Source: Pseudomonas sp. R4-35-07 (GTDB lineage Bacteria; Pseudomonadota; Gammaproteobacteria; Pseudomonadales; Pseudomonadaceae). Taken from it: a stretch of 64,000 nucleotides of DNA. Numbering within the stretch: position 1 is the first letter of the stretch; each line of letters starts with the position of its first letter. The position numbers and the translations under genes are program-made. The stretch spans positions 3,472,001 to 3,536,000 of the forward strand of contig NZ_CP027732.1 in assembly GCF_003852235.1 (NCBI RefSeq). The letters are read 5' to 3'. This document shows positions 1 through 11,477 of the stretch, piece after piece. The notes under the pieces were generated by a model. The model worked only from the letters and a program-made list of their open reading frames with translations. It did not search any database and had not been told where the DNA came from.

Positions 1-1293
<1,293 letters not shown>

Positions 1294-1297
<4 letters not shown>

Positions 1298-2619
1298 GAT
1301 TTTCTCCGCTGCCTGGGACTTAAACGATCGAGTGCGGCCAGATGATTGAGCTTCTCACCGATTTTCAGCTCCAGGCCACGGGGCACCGGCTGATAGAGCG
1401 GCAACGGTTCCAGCTCATCGGGAAAGTAGTCTTCACCGGCCGCGTAAGCGTCCGGCTCATCATGGGCATAGCGGTACTCGTCACCGTAACCCAGCTGTTT
1501 CATCAACTTGGTCGGTGCGTTGCGCAAGTGCATCGGCACTTCGAGGGAACCGTGTTCGGCCGCTGCGCGCAGCGCCGACTTGAAGCCCATGTACACCGCG
1601 TTGCTTTTGGGCGCGCATGCCAGGTAGGTAATGGCCTGGGCCACCGCCAGCTCGCCTTCCGGGCTGCCGAGGCGCTCTTGCACGTCCCAGGCGGCCAGGC
1701 ACAGGCTCAGGGCGCGCGGGTCGGCATTGCCGATGTCTTCGCTGGCCATGCGCACCACGCGGCGCGCCAGGTACAACGGGTCGCAACCGCCGTCGATCAT
1801 GCGCGCAAACCAGTACAGCGCGCCGTCCGGGTTGGAGCCACGGACGGATTTGTGCAGCGCCGATATCTGGTCGTAGAACGCTTCGCCGCCCTTATCGAAA
1901 CGCCGGCGTGTGTCGCCCAGCAGGCTTTGCAGCAGGTCGACGCCAATCTCGCCGCCATCTTCGGCAAGGTCCGAGGCGTTCTCCAGCAGGTTGAGAAACC
2001 GCCGGCCATCGCCATCGGCGGCGGTGAGCAGGATCTTGAAGCCCTCTTCACTGACGCTCAGTTGGCGCTTGCCAAGCCCCTTGTCTTCGGTCAAGGCGCG
2101 CTGCAACAGCTTCTGCATCGCCGCCTCGTCCAGGCTCTTGAGCACGTAGACGCGCGCCCGCGAGAGCAGCGCGTTATTCAATTCGAACGAAGGGTTTTCG
2201 GTGGTGGCGCCGATAAAGATCAGCGTGCCGTCTTCGACGTACGGCAGGAACGCATCCTGCTGGGACTTGTTGAAGCGATGCACTTCGTCGACGAACAGGA
2301 TGGTGCGCTTGCCGTATTGCCCGGCCTGCTGCTTGGCGATTTCCACCGCCTGACGGATCTCCTTGACCCCGGCCAGCACGGCAGAGACCGTTTCGAAGTG
2401 CGCATCCGAGACCTTGGCCAGCAGCCGCGCCAGGGTGGTTTTACCCACCCCCGGCGGCCCCCAGAAAATCATCGAGTGCAGCGCACCCTGCTCCAGGGCT
2501 TCACGCAAGGGCTTGCCGCGAGCGAGCAGGTGTTGCTGACCGACGTACTCGTCCAGGTTGGTCGAGCGCAGGCGCGCGGCCAGAGGCTGGGCAATCGGGT
2601 CACTTCGAAACAGATCCAT
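1294..2619 (-). CDS. rarA: replication-associated recombination protein A (AAA+ ATPase)
   Basis: A 441-residue RarA/MgsA family ATPase that acts at stalled replication forks and on single-stranded DNA gaps. Walker A GPPGVGKT lies at about residues 54-61, Walker [11 protein letters not shown] at about 105-115, sensor 1 in [11 protein letters not shown], and the C-terminal tetramerisation domain holds the typical [20 protein letters not shown] stretch. The length is normal. It lies between lolA and crcB, overlapping crcB by 4 bases. Such lolA-rarA-crcB-serS order is common in Pseudomonas. Confidence 0.95.
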
Positions 2620-2646
2620 GGGCAGCGTTTGAAACCTCTGGGGAGT

Positions 2647-3270
2647 TTATTCCTGGATCACGTCGGCACCCTTGGGGATGTCGAACTTGAACTTGGAGGC
2701 GGGCACCGGCTGGTTGGCCTTGACCCCGGAGAACAGGATATCGGTGCGCTGGCCGACGCTGTCGATCAGGCGCATGTTATTGATCACACCGTTACCGAAC
2801 GACAGTTGCAGGCTGTCAAACAGCGTGTCCTTGGATTTTGGCTTGAGGGTGAATTCGATCACGTTGCTGGTTTGCTTGGAGGTGATATCGAAACTGTCGT
2901 TGATCTTCGATACATCGCCCGACAGCAGCAGCGCTGGCGTCTGGTTCAGCCGTGGGTCGAGCTTCTTGATGGTCGCCTGCTCCAGGTCCGGGTCCCACAG
3001 CGTGACTTTCTGGCCGTCGGAAACGATGGTCTGTTCGGCCTTGCCTTCGGTATGCCAGTAGAACAGGCCAGGACGCTGCACAGCCATTTCACCCGCGGTT
3101 TCCTGCAACTGGGTGCCACCGGCGTCCAGGGTCAGCTGGGAAAAGCGCGCGGTCAGGGTCTGGGATTTGTCCAGCAGGTTCTTCAGGCTGGCCACCGAAG
3201 CCGGGTCAGCGTGAGCCGAAGCGGCGGTCAGGGCCAGTACCGGCAACAACAGCATGCGGATAATGCGCAT
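2647..3270 (-). CDS. lolA: outer-membrane lipoprotein carrier protein LolA
   Basis: Periplasmic chaperone that carries lipoproteins from LolCDE to LolB. The 207-residue product starts [21 protein letters not shown], a signal peptide with cleavage after AHA, followed by the LolA fold with the motif [14 protein letters not shown] and the tryptophan-rich [11 protein letters not shown] region. The upstream in-frame ATG at 3282 is rejected because it lies within ATGAGGA, which supplies the ribosome binding site for the ATG at 3270. It sits just downstream of ftsK and 27 bases before rarA. Confidence 0.95.
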   Translation of the reverse strand: MRIIRMLLLPVLALTAASAHADPASVASLKNLLDKSQTLTARFSQLTLDAGGTQLQETAGEMAVQRPGLFYWHTEGKAEQTIVSDGQKVTLWDPDLEQATIKKLDPRLNQTPALLLSGDVSKINDSFDITSKQTSNVIEFTLKPKSKDTLFDSLQLSFGNGVINNMRLIDSVGQRTDILFSGVKANQPVPASKFKFDIPKGADVIQE

Positions 3271-3324
3271 GGGAATCCTCATTGAGTAATCAGGGCGCGC
3301 CGCGTGCTGCCACGCGGCGCGGGA

Positions 3325-5733
3325 TCAGTCGCGCATCTGCCCGGGGGCGATGATTTCACGCGAGCCGTTGGTGTTCATTGCGGTGACGACGCCAGCGTTT
3401 TCCATGGCCTCGATCATGCGGGCTGCGCGGTTGTAGCCAATCTTCAGCTTGCGTTGCACCGCAGAAATCGAGGCGCGACGGCTTTCCAGCACAAACGCCA
3501 CGGCCTCGTCGTACAGCGCGTCGGTTTCGGCGTCATCGTCGCCACCGCCGCTGCCACCGTCGAAGCCGCTACCGGCCTCTTCAACGCCGGCGAGGATCTC
3601 GTCGTTATATTCCGGTGCACCACGCAGTTTCCAGGCTTCCACCACGCGATGCACTTCATCGTCGGACACGAAGGCACCGTGCACACGGATCGGCAGGCTG
3701 GTGCCGGGCGGCATGTAGAGCATGTCACCGTGGCCCAGCAGTTGCTCGGCGCCGCCCTGGTCGATGATGGTCCGCGAGTCGATCTTGCTCGACACCTGGA
3801 ACGCCATGCGCGTGGGGATGTTGGCCTTGATCAGGCCGGTGATCACATCCACCGACGGCCGCTGGGTCGCGAGGATCAAGTGGATCCCGGCCGCACGGGC
3901 CTTCTGGGCAATACGCGCGATCAGTTCTTCGACCTTCTTGCCGACGATCATCATCATGTCGGCGAATTCGTCGACCACCACCACGATGGTCGGCAACTTG
4001 GTCAGCAGCGGCGCTTCGTCGTGAATGTTTTCGCGCTTGTACAGCGGATCGGTCAGCGGTGTGCCGGCGTCCTGGGCTTCCTTGACCTTGGCATTGAAGC
4101 CAGACAGGTTACGCACGCCCATCTTCGCCATCAGCTTGTAGCGACGTTCCATCTCGGCGACGCTCCAGCGCAGGGCGTTGGCGGCGTCCTTCATGTCGGT
4201 GACCACCGGGCACAGCAGGTGCGGAATGCCTTCGTAGATCGACAATTCCAACATTTTCGGGTCGATCATGATCAGCTTGGCGTCGTCCGGGCCGGATTTG
4301 AACAGGATCGACAGGATCATTGCGTTCACGCCCACCGACTTACCGGAACCGGTGGTACCGGCCACCAGCAGGTGCGGCATTTTCGCAAGGTCAGTGATCA
4401 CCGGCTTGCCGCCGATGTCATGGCCGAGGGCCAAGGTGACCGGCGATTTGAAATTGTCATATTCCGGGGTCGACAGCACCTCGGAGAACCGCACGATCTG
4501 GCGGTCTTCGTTGGGAATCTCAATACCCACGGTGGTTTTGCCGGGAATCACTTCCACCACGCGCACGCTGGTCACAGCCAGGGAACGGGCCAGGTCTTTG
4601 GCCAGGTTGGAAATACGGCTGACCTTGACGCCCGCAGCCGGCTGGATTTCGTAACGGGTAATCACCGGGCCTGGGTGAATCGAGTCCACCGACACTTCGA
4701 CCCCGAATTCCTTGAGCTTGATTTCCAGCAGGTGGCCGACGGCCGCCAGGGATTCGGGCGAGTAGTTGAGTTGTTTCTTTTCCGCCGGGTCGAGAATCGA
4801 GATCGGCGGCAGGGTGCCTTCGACGGCGCTGTCGATAAACAGCGGGGCCTGCTTTTCTTTCTGCACGCGATGGCTTGGCTCGGGCGCCTTGGGCGGCGCG
4901 GGAGCGATCACCGGCGGCACCTGCTTCTCGCGGTCCGACATGTGCTTGCTCAGGGCCTGTTCGCGCTCGATCAGGCGTTCCTTGACCTTGGCCTGCTCGC
5001 GGCGGTCCGGCGTGCTGGGAGCCACCACCTCGTTGACGCGGGTGTCCACTTCGCGCAGCTGCGCAACCATTTGCTTGCGCTCGACACGCGCCGCCCACCA
5101 GCGGTTGGCGGCCCCCTGGAACAACTCGAACAGATCGAGGGTGATCTTGCCGGTCACGTCCATCACCTTGAACCAAGACAGGTCGGTGAACACCGTAAGG
5201 CCGAACAGAAACAGTGCGATGAACATCAGGGTGCTGCCCTGGATATTCAGGGTGCGGCGCGCCAAGTCGCCCAGGCTTTCGCCCAGCGCCCCGCCCGCAC
5301 CCGCCGGCAAACCGGTGGGCGCGTGGAAATGGATATGCGCCAGGGCGGCGCCGGACAACACCAGGAACACCAGCCCGATCAGGCGCCAGGAAAACAGCCA
5401 GCCGCTCCACTGCCACGGCTCATGCCGCTGGCGGAAGATCTGCCAGGTCTTGATCGCCAGCAGCAGCGGGAAGATGTACGCGAAATAACCGAGAATCATG
5501 AACAGGATATCGGCGCTGTAGGAACCCACCGGGCCACCGAAATTCTGCACGTCGTCGATTTTGCTGTTATGGCTCCAGCCAGGATCGTCCTTGCCATAGG
5601 TGAGCAAGGCCATCATCAGGAACAGGCACAGCGCGCCGATAGCGATCAGCGCACCTTCCTTGAGTCGGTAATGCAGGTGCTGACGCCAGGCCGGCACGAC
5701 TGCTGCTTTGGGTGTTGCGGCGGATTTCTTCAA
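3325..5733 (-). CDS. ftsK: DNA translocase FtsK
   Basis: Septal DNA pump that moves the chromosome terminus through the closing division septum and activates XerCD at dif. Four or so hydrophobic segments fill the first ~200 residues, then a charged linker (only about 100 residues, much shorter than in E. coli), then the motor with Walker A GTTGSGKS and Walker [12 protein letters not shown], and a C-terminal winged-helix gamma domain ([21 protein letters not shown]) that reads KOPS. No ATG lies near the family start; the best start is a TTG at 5733 giving (M)[15 protein letters not shown], about 802 residues, preceded by an AGGA at rather long spacing. The longer open frame to 5982 encodes arginine-rich non-homologous sequence. 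Confidence 0.93.
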   Translation of the reverse strand: MKKSAATPKAAVVPAWRQHLHYRLKEGALIAIGALCLFLMMALLTYGKDDPGWSHNSKIDDVQNFGGPVGSYSADILFMILGYFAYIFPLLLAIKTWQIFRQRHEPWQWSGWLFSWRLIGLVFLVLSGAALAHIHFHAPTGLPAGAGGALGESLGDLARRTLNIQGSTLMFIALFLFGLTVFTDLSWFKVMDVTGKITLDLFELFQGAANRWWAARVERKQMVAQLREVDTRVNEVVAPSTPDRREQAKVKERLIEREQALSKHMSDREKQVPPVIAPAPPKAPEPSHRVQKEKQAPLFIDSAVEGTLPPISILDPAEKKQLNYSPESLAAVGHLLEIKLKEFGVEVSVDSIHPGPVITRYEIQPAAGVKVSRISNLAKDLARSLAVTSVRVVEVIPGKTTVGIEIPNEDRQIVRFSEVLSTPEYDNFKSPVTLALGHDIGGKPVITDLAKMPHLLVAGTTGSGKSVGVNAMILSILFKSGPDDAKLIMIDPKMLELSIYEGIPHLLCPVVTDMKDAANALRWSVAEMERRYKLMAKMGVRNLSGFNAKVKEAQDAGTPLTDPLYKRENIHDEAPLLTKLPTIVVVVDEFADMMMIVGKKVEELIARIAQKARAAGIHLILATQRPSVDVITGLIKANIPTRMAFQVSSKIDSRTIIDQGGAEQLLGHGDMLYMPPGTSLPIRVHGAFVSDDEVHRVVEAWKLRGAPEYNDEILAGVEEAGSGFDGGSGGGDDDAETDALYDEAVAFVLESRRASISAVQRKLKIGYNRAARMIEAMENAGVVTAMNTNGSREIIAPGQMRD

Positions 5734-6233
5734 AACGGGTCTTTTCCTGCGCCTTTTAGCGCGTCCATCTGTTGAATGACTGCACACGACTGCTCTGTCC
5801 CGAGCAGCTGAAAAATGACGAATGTTGCTGAATCTACTTTTAACACTGCCAAACCCATAGGCGAAATGGCGATAACGCCACGATCGCCGCATTGTACGGG
5901 TTTGCGTGCGCGATGCCACGCACTTGCCCGTCACCCGGCAGCGTGAACCCTCCAGGTGTCGCAGCCTGTTCAATTTGAGCATGCATTGTCTTTGCTGACA
6001 AAGGCTTATGCGCTGTATTTAGCAAACCAGGCAAGCTTGGCAAATGGCCTGCACTGGCCAGACCCGATTACGACCGCGCCTTATGCACAGAGTTGCAGAA
6101 ACACCCTTACACGCTAATCCGCGCCGAAAACCTATTCGGGCTGGCCCCATGGCGCTGTGTCGACAATAATCACCGCTTGGGGCAGGCGCCCAATAACCTG
6201 CCACTCCCCTCCCCTTCCGTAAGCCTGGATGCC
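5734..6233. other. 500-bp divergent intergenic region ftsK/aat
   Basis: This is the shared upstream region of ftsK (minus) and aat (plus). I see no convincing gene in it on either strand; short open frames here are extensions of the neighbours into non-conserved sequence. From memory, P. aeruginosa carries trxB (thioredoxin reductase) between ftsK and aat; no trxB remnant is recognisable. I found no clear LexA box or strong sigma-70 promoter by eye. Confidence 0.5.
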
Positions 6234-6914
6234 ATGCTGACCTGGTTACAACGCGACACCCTCACATTCCCGCCACTGGCCAAGGCCATGCGCGAACCCA
6301 ACGGCCTGCTTGCCGCCGGCGGCGACCTCTCAGCCGCACGGTTGATCCAGGCCTATCGTCACGGCTGCTTCCCCTGGTTCTCCGAAGGCCAGCCGATTCT
6401 CTGGTGGTCGCCGGACCCACGCACCGTGATATTCCCCGACGAGCTGCATGTCTCGCGCAGCCTCGGCAAATTATTGCGCCAACAGCGCTATCGCGTGACC
6501 TTCGATCAAGACTTCGCTGCGGTTATTCAAGGCTGTGCGGCGCCACGCGCCTATGCCGATGGCACCTGGATTACGCAAGGCATCCAGAGCGCCTACCTGG
6601 AGCTGCATCAGCGTGGTTACGCCCACTCGGTAGAGGTGTGGGACCAGGGGGAACTGGTCGGAGGCCTGTACGGCCTGGCGATGGGCCAATTGTTTTTTGG
6701 TGAGTCCATGTTCAGCCGCGCCGACAACGCCTCCAAATTCGGCTTCGCCACGCTGACCCGGCAATTGCAGGCCTGGGGCTTTGTGCTGATTGACTGCCAG
6801 ATGCCCAACGACCACCTGCACAGCCTGGGCGCACGCGCCATACCGCGCAGTGAGTTCGCGCAGTGGCTGCGCAATCATCTGGACGTGCCCAGCGCTGGGC
6901 CGTGGGTTTCTTAA
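6234..6914 (+). CDS. aat: leucyl/phenylalanyl-tRNA--protein transferase
   Basis: Transfers Leu or Phe from aminoacyl-tRNA to N-terminal Lys/Arg of proteins, making them N-degrons for ClpAP. The 226-residue product has the family core [21 protein letters not shown] at about residues 43-63 (only described, key residues GxFPW and WWSP), plus [19 protein letters not shown]. The start [10 protein letters not shown] matches the family; the in-frame ATG at 6093 would add 47 unrelated residues. The ribosome site before 6234 is weak. It is followed by bpt, and clpA/clpS, the protease that consumes the products, lie 1.3 kb further on. Confidence 0.95.
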   Translation: MLTWLQRDTLTFPPLAKAMREPNGLLAAGGDLSAARLIQAYRHGCFPWFSEGQPILWWSPDPRTVIFPDELHVSRSLGKLLRQQRYRVTFDQDFAAVIQGCAAPRAYADGTWITQGIQSAYLELHQRGYAHSVEVWDQGELVGGLYGLAMGQLFFGESMFSRADNASKFGFATLTRQLQAWGFVLIDCQMPNDHLHSLGARAIPRSEFAQWLRNHLDVPSAGPWVS

Positions 6915-6970
6915 GCGGCATCCGCGTACCTGGCTTACACTTATTTCAAAGCTTATCCCGAGGGTTGATC

Positions 6971-7678
6971 ATGACCGAGCTGGCGCGCTTGAAGTTCTAT
7001 GCCACTCAAGCCCACTCTTGCAGCTATCTGCCCGACGAGCAGGCCACCACGCTGTTCCTCGATCCCAGCCAACCGATGGACGTGCATGTGTACGCCGACC
7101 TGTCGGAGATGGGCTTTCGGCGCAGCGGCGATCACCTGTACCGGCCTCACTGCCAAAACTGCAACGCTTGCGTGCCGGCGCGGATTCCGGTGGCGCAATT
7201 TGTGCCGGATCGCAACCAGAAACGCATTCTCAAGCGCAACGCCGACCTGACGGTAAATGCGGTCAAACCGCAGTACAGCGAAGAATACTTCGATCTTTAT
7301 CAACGCTACATCGAACAGCGCCACGCCGACGGCGATATGTTCCCGCCCAGCCGCGATCAATTCTCCACCTTCCTGGTGCGTGACCTACCTTTTTCGCGCT
7401 TCTACGAATTCCGCCTCGACGGACGGCTACTGGCGGTGGCGGTCACCGACCTGCTGCCCAACGGCCTGTCGGCGGTGTACACCTTCTATGAGCCTGCCGA
7501 AGAGCGCCGCAGCCTGGGACGCTTTGCCATTCTCTGGCAGATAGGTGAAGCACTGCGCCTGGAACTGGAGGCGGTGTACCTTGGATACTGGATCAAGAAC
7601 TGCAAAAAGATGAACTACAAGACCCAATATCGGCCCATTGAACTGCTAATTAATCAAAGATGGGTAACGCTTAACTAG
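6971..7678 (+). CDS. bpt: aspartate/glutamate leucyltransferase (arginyltransferase family)
   Basis: Adds Leu from Leu-tRNA to proteins with N-terminal Asp or Glu, the second bacterial N-end-rule transferase. The 235-residue product has the cysteine-rich N-terminal part ([16 protein letters not shown], then [15 protein letters not shown] near residue 60) and the C-terminal [18 protein letters not shown] signature. The start at 6971 is supported by GAGGG seven bases upstream. It lies 56 bases after aat. It is often annotated as ate; the leucyl specificity is family knowledge for bacterial members, not visible in the sequence. Confidence 0.93.
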
Positions 7679-7684
7679 AACCCC

Positions 7685-7714
7685 TTGGCTTGAACACCCT
7701 TTTTCGGGCACAAT
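7685..7714 (+). promoter_or_regulatory. candidate sigma-70 promoter for infA
   Basis: TTGGCT (7685-7690), an 18-base spacer and CACAAT (7709-7714) precede infA by 64 bases. Each hexamer matches the consensus at four of six positions. This is a by-eye prediction. Confidence 0.35.
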
Positions 7715-7778
7715 GCACGCCGCTTTTGCCTGGCGCAGTTGCACCGGGCCATTCACTGGATACCGAGGGCTTTACTGC

Positions 7779-7997
7779 ATGTCGAAAGAAGACAGCTTCG
7801 AAATGGAAGGCACTGTCGTCGACACCCTGCCCAACACCATGTTTCGTGTGGAGTTGGAAAATGGGCACGTCGTAACCGCGCATATCTCCGGCAAGATGCG
7901 CAAGAACTACATTCGTATTCTTACCGGTGACAAAGTGCGCGTCGAGCTGACGCCCTATGACTTGAGCAAAGGGCGCATCACTTACCGCGCTCGCTAA
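7779..7997 (+). CDS. infA: translation initiation factor IF-1
   Basis: Seventy-two-residue S1/OB-fold protein that binds the 30S A site during initiation. The sequence [19 protein letters not shown]...[13 protein letters not shown] ending (here KGRITYRAR) is the standard IF-1. The start at 7779 is fixed by the family length; an upstream in-frame ATG at 7713 would add 22 unrelated residues. The gene has its own terminator at 8011-8037 and is probably transcribed alone. Confidence 0.97.
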
Positions 7998-8010
7998 GCA
8001 AGTCAATACA

Positions 8011-8037
8011 AAACGCCCGGTTCTGCCGGGCGTTTTT
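8011..8037 (+). terminator. intrinsic terminator of infA
   Basis: A 7-bp stem CGCCCGG/CCGGGCG with loop TTCTG is followed by TTTTT, 14 bases after the infA stop. Confidence 0.9.
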
Positions 8038-8073
8038 GTGTGCATGAGATTTACCTGACACCTGAAAACCACT

Positions 8074-8160
8074 GTGGGAGGGGGCTTGCTCCCGATAGCA
8101 GTGGGTCAGCCAGTACACGGTTGGCTGATGTACCGCTATCGGGAGCAAGCCCCCTCCCAC
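8074..8160. repeat. REP doublet (inverted pair)
   Basis: Two fluorescens-type REP sequences face each other: GTGGGAGGGGGCTTGCTCCC at the left end and its inverse GGGAGCAAGCCCCCTCCCAC at the right end, with a variable centre of about 45 bases. This REPIN-like arrangement recurs through the window and lies between the infA and clpA terminators. Confidence 0.9.
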
Positions 8161-8200
8161 ATTGGAATTTCATCGTTTTGGTGATGGTATTCCAGATAGC

Positions 8201-8224
8201 AAAAAGGCGCCTTTCGGCGCCTTT
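8201..8224 (-). terminator. intrinsic terminator of clpA
   Basis: A 9-bp stem AAAGGCGCC/GGCGCCTTT with loop TTTC is followed on the minus strand by a run of T, 20 bases after the clpA stop. Confidence 0.85.
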
Positions 8225-8243
8225 GTGTTATTGCAGTGAACGA

Positions 8244-10514
8244 TCAGGCCATTTCAGCGGTGGTTTCGAAGTCGAAGGTCAGCTCGCCGTCCTTCAGATC
8301 GATATGCACCACGCCACCATGGTCGGAGAGCTCGCCGAACAGGATCTCTTCGGCCAACGGCCGCTTGATCTTGTCCTGGATCAGACGCGCCATCGGGCGA
8401 GCGCCCATTGCCGCGTCGTAGCCGCCTTCCGCAATCCAGCTGCGCGCCGCTTCCGACACCTCCAGCTGCACGCGCTTGTCTTCCAACTGCGCCTGAAGCT
8501 CGGTGAGGAACTTGTCCACCACGCTTTTGATGACCTCATGGCTGAGGCGACCAAATTGGATAATGGTGTCCAGACGATTGCGGAACTCCGGCGTGAAGCT
8601 CTTCTTGATCACTTCCATCGCATCGGAGGAGTGATCCTGATGCGTAAAGCCGATCGACGCCCGCGCAGCGGTTTCAGCGCCGGCGTTGGTGGTCATGATC
8701 ACGATTACGTTGCGGAAATCCGCCTTGCGCCCGTTGTTGTCGGTCAGGGTGCCGTGATCCATCACCTGCAACAGCAGGTTGAAGACTTCCGGATGCGCCT
8801 TCTCGATTTCATCGAGCAGCAATACGCAATGCGGCTGCTTGGTGATCGCCTCGGTCAACAGGCCGCCCTGGTCGAAGCCGACATAGCCCGGAGGCGCACC
8901 GATCAGGCGCGACACGGTGTGACGCTCCATATATTCGGACATGTCGAAGCGCACCAGTTCGATCCCCATGGCTTTGGCCAATTGGCGCGCCGCCTCGGTT
9001 TTGCCGACACCGGTCGGGCCGGCGAACAGGAACGAGCCCACGGGCTTGTCCGGCGACTTGAGGCCCGCACGCGACAGCTTGATCGCGGTGGACAACGCAT
9101 CGATGGCCGCGTCCTGGCCAAACACGGTCAGCTTGAGGTCACGTTCCAGGTTACGCAGCAGCTCTTTATCGGAGCTGTTGACGTGTTTAGGCGGAATACG
9201 CGCGATCTTCGCCACGATGTCCTCGACCTGAGGCACGTCGATGCGCTTCACACGCTTCTCGACCGGCTGCAGGCGCTGGTAGGCCCCCGCCTCGTCGATC
9301 ACATCGATCGCCTTGTCCGGCATGTGCCGGTCATTGATGTAGCGCGACGCCAGCTCAGCGGCTGCACGCAAGGCTTCATCGGTGTACTCGATGCCATGAT
9401 GCGCCTCGAAACGGCCCTTGAGCCCGCGCAGGATGCCGATGGTGTCTTCCACCGAAGGCTCGGACACGTCGACTTTCTGGAAGCGGCGCGCCAAGGCACG
9501 GTCTTTTTCGAAGATTCCACGGAATTCCTGGAACGTGGTCGAGCCAATGCAGCGGATATCACCCGACGACAGCAGCGGCTTGAGCAGGTTGGACGCATCC
9601 ATCACCCCGCCCGACGCGGCGCCCGCACCAATGATGGTGTGAATCTCGTCGATGAACAGAATCGCCTGCGGGCGTTTTTTCAGCTCACCGAGCAGCGCCT
9701 TGAAGCGCTTTTCGAAATCGCCACGGTACTTGGTCCCGGCGAGCAAGGCGCCCAGGTCCAGGGAGTAGACAACACTGTTGGCCAGCAGGTCCGGCACCTG
9801 GTTGTCGACGATACGCTTGGCCAGGCCTTCGGCGATCGCGGTTTTACCCACGCCCGCTTCACCTACCAGCAACGGGTTGTTCTTGCGACGACGCGCGAGG
9901 ATCTGCGCCACACGCTCAACCTCGAGTTCACGCCCCACCAGCGGATCGATCCGCCCCTGGCGCGCCAGCTCATTGAGGTTGCTGGCATAGGCATCCAGCG
10001 GGTTGCTTGAAGAAGAAGACTCACCGCCCTCCTCGTCCTGCATATCCTGCTCACCCTCGGAATGATCGCCGTGCCCAGGCACTTTGGAGATACCGTGGGC
10101 GATGTAGTTGACGACATCGATACGGGCTACGCTCTGCTGCTTGAGCAGAAACACAGCCTGGCTTTCCTGTTCGCTGAAAATCGCCACCAGCACGTTGGCG
10201 CCCGTGACTTCACGCTTACCGGAGCTCTGTACGTGGAATACAGCACGCTGCAATACCCGCTGGAAGCCCAGGGTCGGCTGGGTCTCACGGTCCTCGTCAT
10301 GCACGGGGATCAGTGGCGTGGTGGAGTCGATAAACTCCTGCAGGTCATGCTTGAGTTTGTCGAGGTTGGCGCCGCACGCACGCAAAACGGTGGCGGCAGC
10401 TTCGTTATCCAAAAGTGCCAGCAGCAGGTGCTCGACGGTCATGAATTCATGACGCTTCGAACGAGCCTCCTTGAAGGCAAGATTGAGGGTGACTTCGAGC
10501 TCGCGGTTTAACAT
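8244..10514 (-). CDS. clpA: ATP-dependent Clp protease ATP-binding subunit ClpA
   Basis: AAA+ unfoldase that feeds N-end-rule and other substrates to ClpP. The 756-residue product has the Clp N domain (1-145, where ClpS binds), an acidic serine-rich linker (about 148-172), AAA-1 with Walker A GEAGVGKT (218-225) and pore loop KYRG, and AAA-2 with Walker A GPTGVGKT and [20 protein letters not shown] precedes the ATG. It lies 29 bases after clpS. Its substrate-tagging partners aat and bpt are encoded 1.3 kb away, so the whole leucyl N-end-rule branch except clpP is local. Confidence 0.97.
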   Translation of the reverse strand: MLNRELEVTLNLAFKEARSKRHEFMTVEHLLLALLDNEAAATVLRACGANLDKLKHDLQEFIDSTTPLIPVHDEDRETQPTLGFQRVLQRAVFHVQSSGKREVTGANVLVAIFSEQESQAVFLLKQQSVARIDVVNYIAHGISKVPGHGDHSEGEQDMQDEEGGESSSSSNPLDAYASNLNELARQGRIDPLVGRELEVERVAQILARRRKNNPLLVGEAGVGKTAIAEGLAKRIVDNQVPDLLANSVVYSLDLGALLAGTKYRGDFEKRFKALLGELKKRPQAILFIDEIHTIIGAGAASGGVMDASNLLKPLLSSGDIRCIGSTTFQEFRGIFEKDRALARRFQKVDVSEPSVEDTIGILRGLKGRFEAHHGIEYTDEALRAAAELASRYINDRHMPDKAIDVIDEAGAYQRLQPVEKRVKRIDVPQVEDIVAKIARIPPKHVNSSDKELLRNLERDLKLTVFGQDAAIDALSTAIKLSRAGLKSPDKPVGSFLFAGPTGVGKTEAARQLAKAMGIELVRFDMSEYMERHTVSRLIGAPPGYVGFDQGGLLTEAITKQPHCVLLLDEIEKAHPEVFNLLLQVMDHGTLTDNNGRKADFRNVIVIMTTNAGAETAARASIGFTHQDHSSDAMEVIKKSFTPEFRNRLDTIIQFGRLSHEVIKSVVDKFLTELQAQLEDKRVQLEVSEAARSWIAEGGYDAAMGARPMARLIQDKIKRPLAEEILFGELSDHGGVVHIDLKDGELTFDFETTAEMA

Positions 10515-10543
10515 AGCTTCACCTCATACCCAAGTGGTCGGCG

Positions 10544-10912
10544 TTAACCGTCCTTCTCGATTTCACAGAGTAGCGGATGCTGGCTTTCCCTGGCGTACTG
10601 GTTGACCTGCATGGCCTTTGTCTCGGCGATGTCGCGGGTAAACACTCCACATACTGCCCGTCCTTCTGTGTGAACGGCCAGCATTACCTTGGTCGCCAAC
10701 TCGCGGTTCAGGTTAAAAAACACCTCGAGCACTTCGACCACGAAATCCATCGGTGTGTAGTCATCATTGAACAAAACCACCTTGTACATCGGCGGCGCCT
10801 GTAAAGCAGGCTTGGCCTCCTGAACAGCAATGCCTGCAGAACCGTCGTCGTCATGTTCCTGATCCGGGCGATCCTGATTGAATGTTAGTCGAATCTGGCT
10901 ATTTGCATGCAT
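10544..10912 (-). CDS. clpS: ATP-dependent Clp protease adaptor ClpS
   Basis: Adaptor that recognises N-terminal Leu, Phe, Tyr and Trp and delivers them to ClpA. The 122-residue protein has a flexible acidic N-terminal tail (about residues 10-35, needed for delivery) and the core [19 protein letters not shown] with the NDD hydrophobic-pocket residues, then [13 protein letters not shown]. It is the first gene of clpS-clpA and diverges from cspD. Confidence 0.96.
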   Translation of the reverse strand: MHANSQIRLTFNQDRPDQEHDDDGSAGIAVQEAKPALQAPPMYKVVLFNDDYTPMDFVVEVLEVFFNLNRELATKVMLAVHTEGRAVCGVFTRDIAETKAMQVNQYARESQHPLLCEIEKDG

Positions 10913-10992
10913 GGAAAGAAAGGTTCGTCAGTGGTTCAAATACAGTGGTGGGGGCGAGCTGTCAGATTTTCAACTCTGACCCTTCGGTCGCC

Positions 10993-11020
10993 TTGACTAT
11001 CAGCAAATCGGTGTTACAAC
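10993..11020 (+). promoter_or_regulatory. candidate sigma-70 promoter for cspD
   Basis: TTGACT (10993-10998), a 16-base spacer and TACAAC (11015-11020) would leave a leader of about 110 bases before cspD. A hairpin with a GTGA tetraloop (11100-11115, stem ACTCCA/TGGAGT) lies in that leader just before the start codon. Confidence 0.4.
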
Positions 11021-11136
11021 CAATAGAGCCCACAGTGGGTAAAAAAGGTCCGCGCAGTCAACCTTATTTATTCGGGTTAGGACGGATAGACGGGATGATA
11101 CTCCAGTGATGGAGTCTGGTGCAGAGGGATAAGGGA

Positions 11137-11403
11137 ATGGCTAGTGGTAAGGTCAAGTGGTTCAACAATGCCAAGGGTTACGGCTTCATTAACGAAGACG
11201 GCAAGGCTGAAGACCTTTTTGCGCATTACTCAGCAATCAAGATGGATGGCTACAAGACATTGAAAGCGGGTCAGACTGTCTGCTTTGAGATCATTCAAGG
11301 TCCCAAGGGCAAGCATGCCGTAGAAATTAAAGCACCAGAAGCTACTAAAGACGCGCCGAAAGCAGAAGCGCCTGCTCTGCTATCGACAACGCAACGGGCC
11401 TGA
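11137..11403 (+). CDS. cspD: cold-shock-like protein CspD
   Basis: Eighty-eight-residue single-stranded nucleic-acid-binding protein of the Csp family. The cold-shock domain shows RNP1 KGYGFI and RNP2 LFAHYS, and the tail ([15 protein letters not shown]) is the extended one of CspD rather than CspA. E. coli CspD inhibits replication in stationary phase; that role is inferred here. The start MASGKVKWF at 11137 is chosen over the ATG at 11119 on homology. The cspD/clpS-clpA divergence is conserved in gammaproteobacteria. Confidence 0.93.
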   Translation: MASGKVKWFNNAKGYGFINEDGKAEDLFAHYSAIKMDGYKTLKAGQTVCFEIIQGPKGKHAVEIKAPEATKDAPKAEAPALLSTTQRA

Positions 11404-11431
11404 CCAGCCACTTGGCAAAGTCTTGAGAGCT

Positions 11432-11469
11432 AAACCGGCCATTCTGAGTTATCAGCACGGCCGGTTTTT
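11432..11469 (+). terminator. intrinsic terminator between cspD and icd
   Basis: The stem AAACCGGCC/GGCCGGTTT encloses an 18-base loop and ends in TTTTT on the plus strand. It terminates cspD and could also act on icd from the other side. Confidence 0.75.
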
Positions 11470-11477
11470 CTGCCTGT

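Noticed and set aside
1342..3285. 647-residue open frame antisense to rarA and lolA
   Set aside because: It is the mirror of two well-identified genes in high-G+C DNA, has low-complexity His/Gln/Arg-rich composition and no recognisable domain.
3304..5775. 823-residue open frame antisense to ftsK
   Set aside because: Shadow of the ftsK codon pattern; histidine- and arginine-rich with no domain.
6093..6233. Longer aat start at 6093
   Set aside because: The added 47 residues do not match the family, whose start is MLTWLQRD at 6234.
8038..8243. tRNA gene between infA and clpA
   Set aside because: The cloverleaf-like symmetry is the REP doublet; no acceptor stem or T-loop sequence is present.
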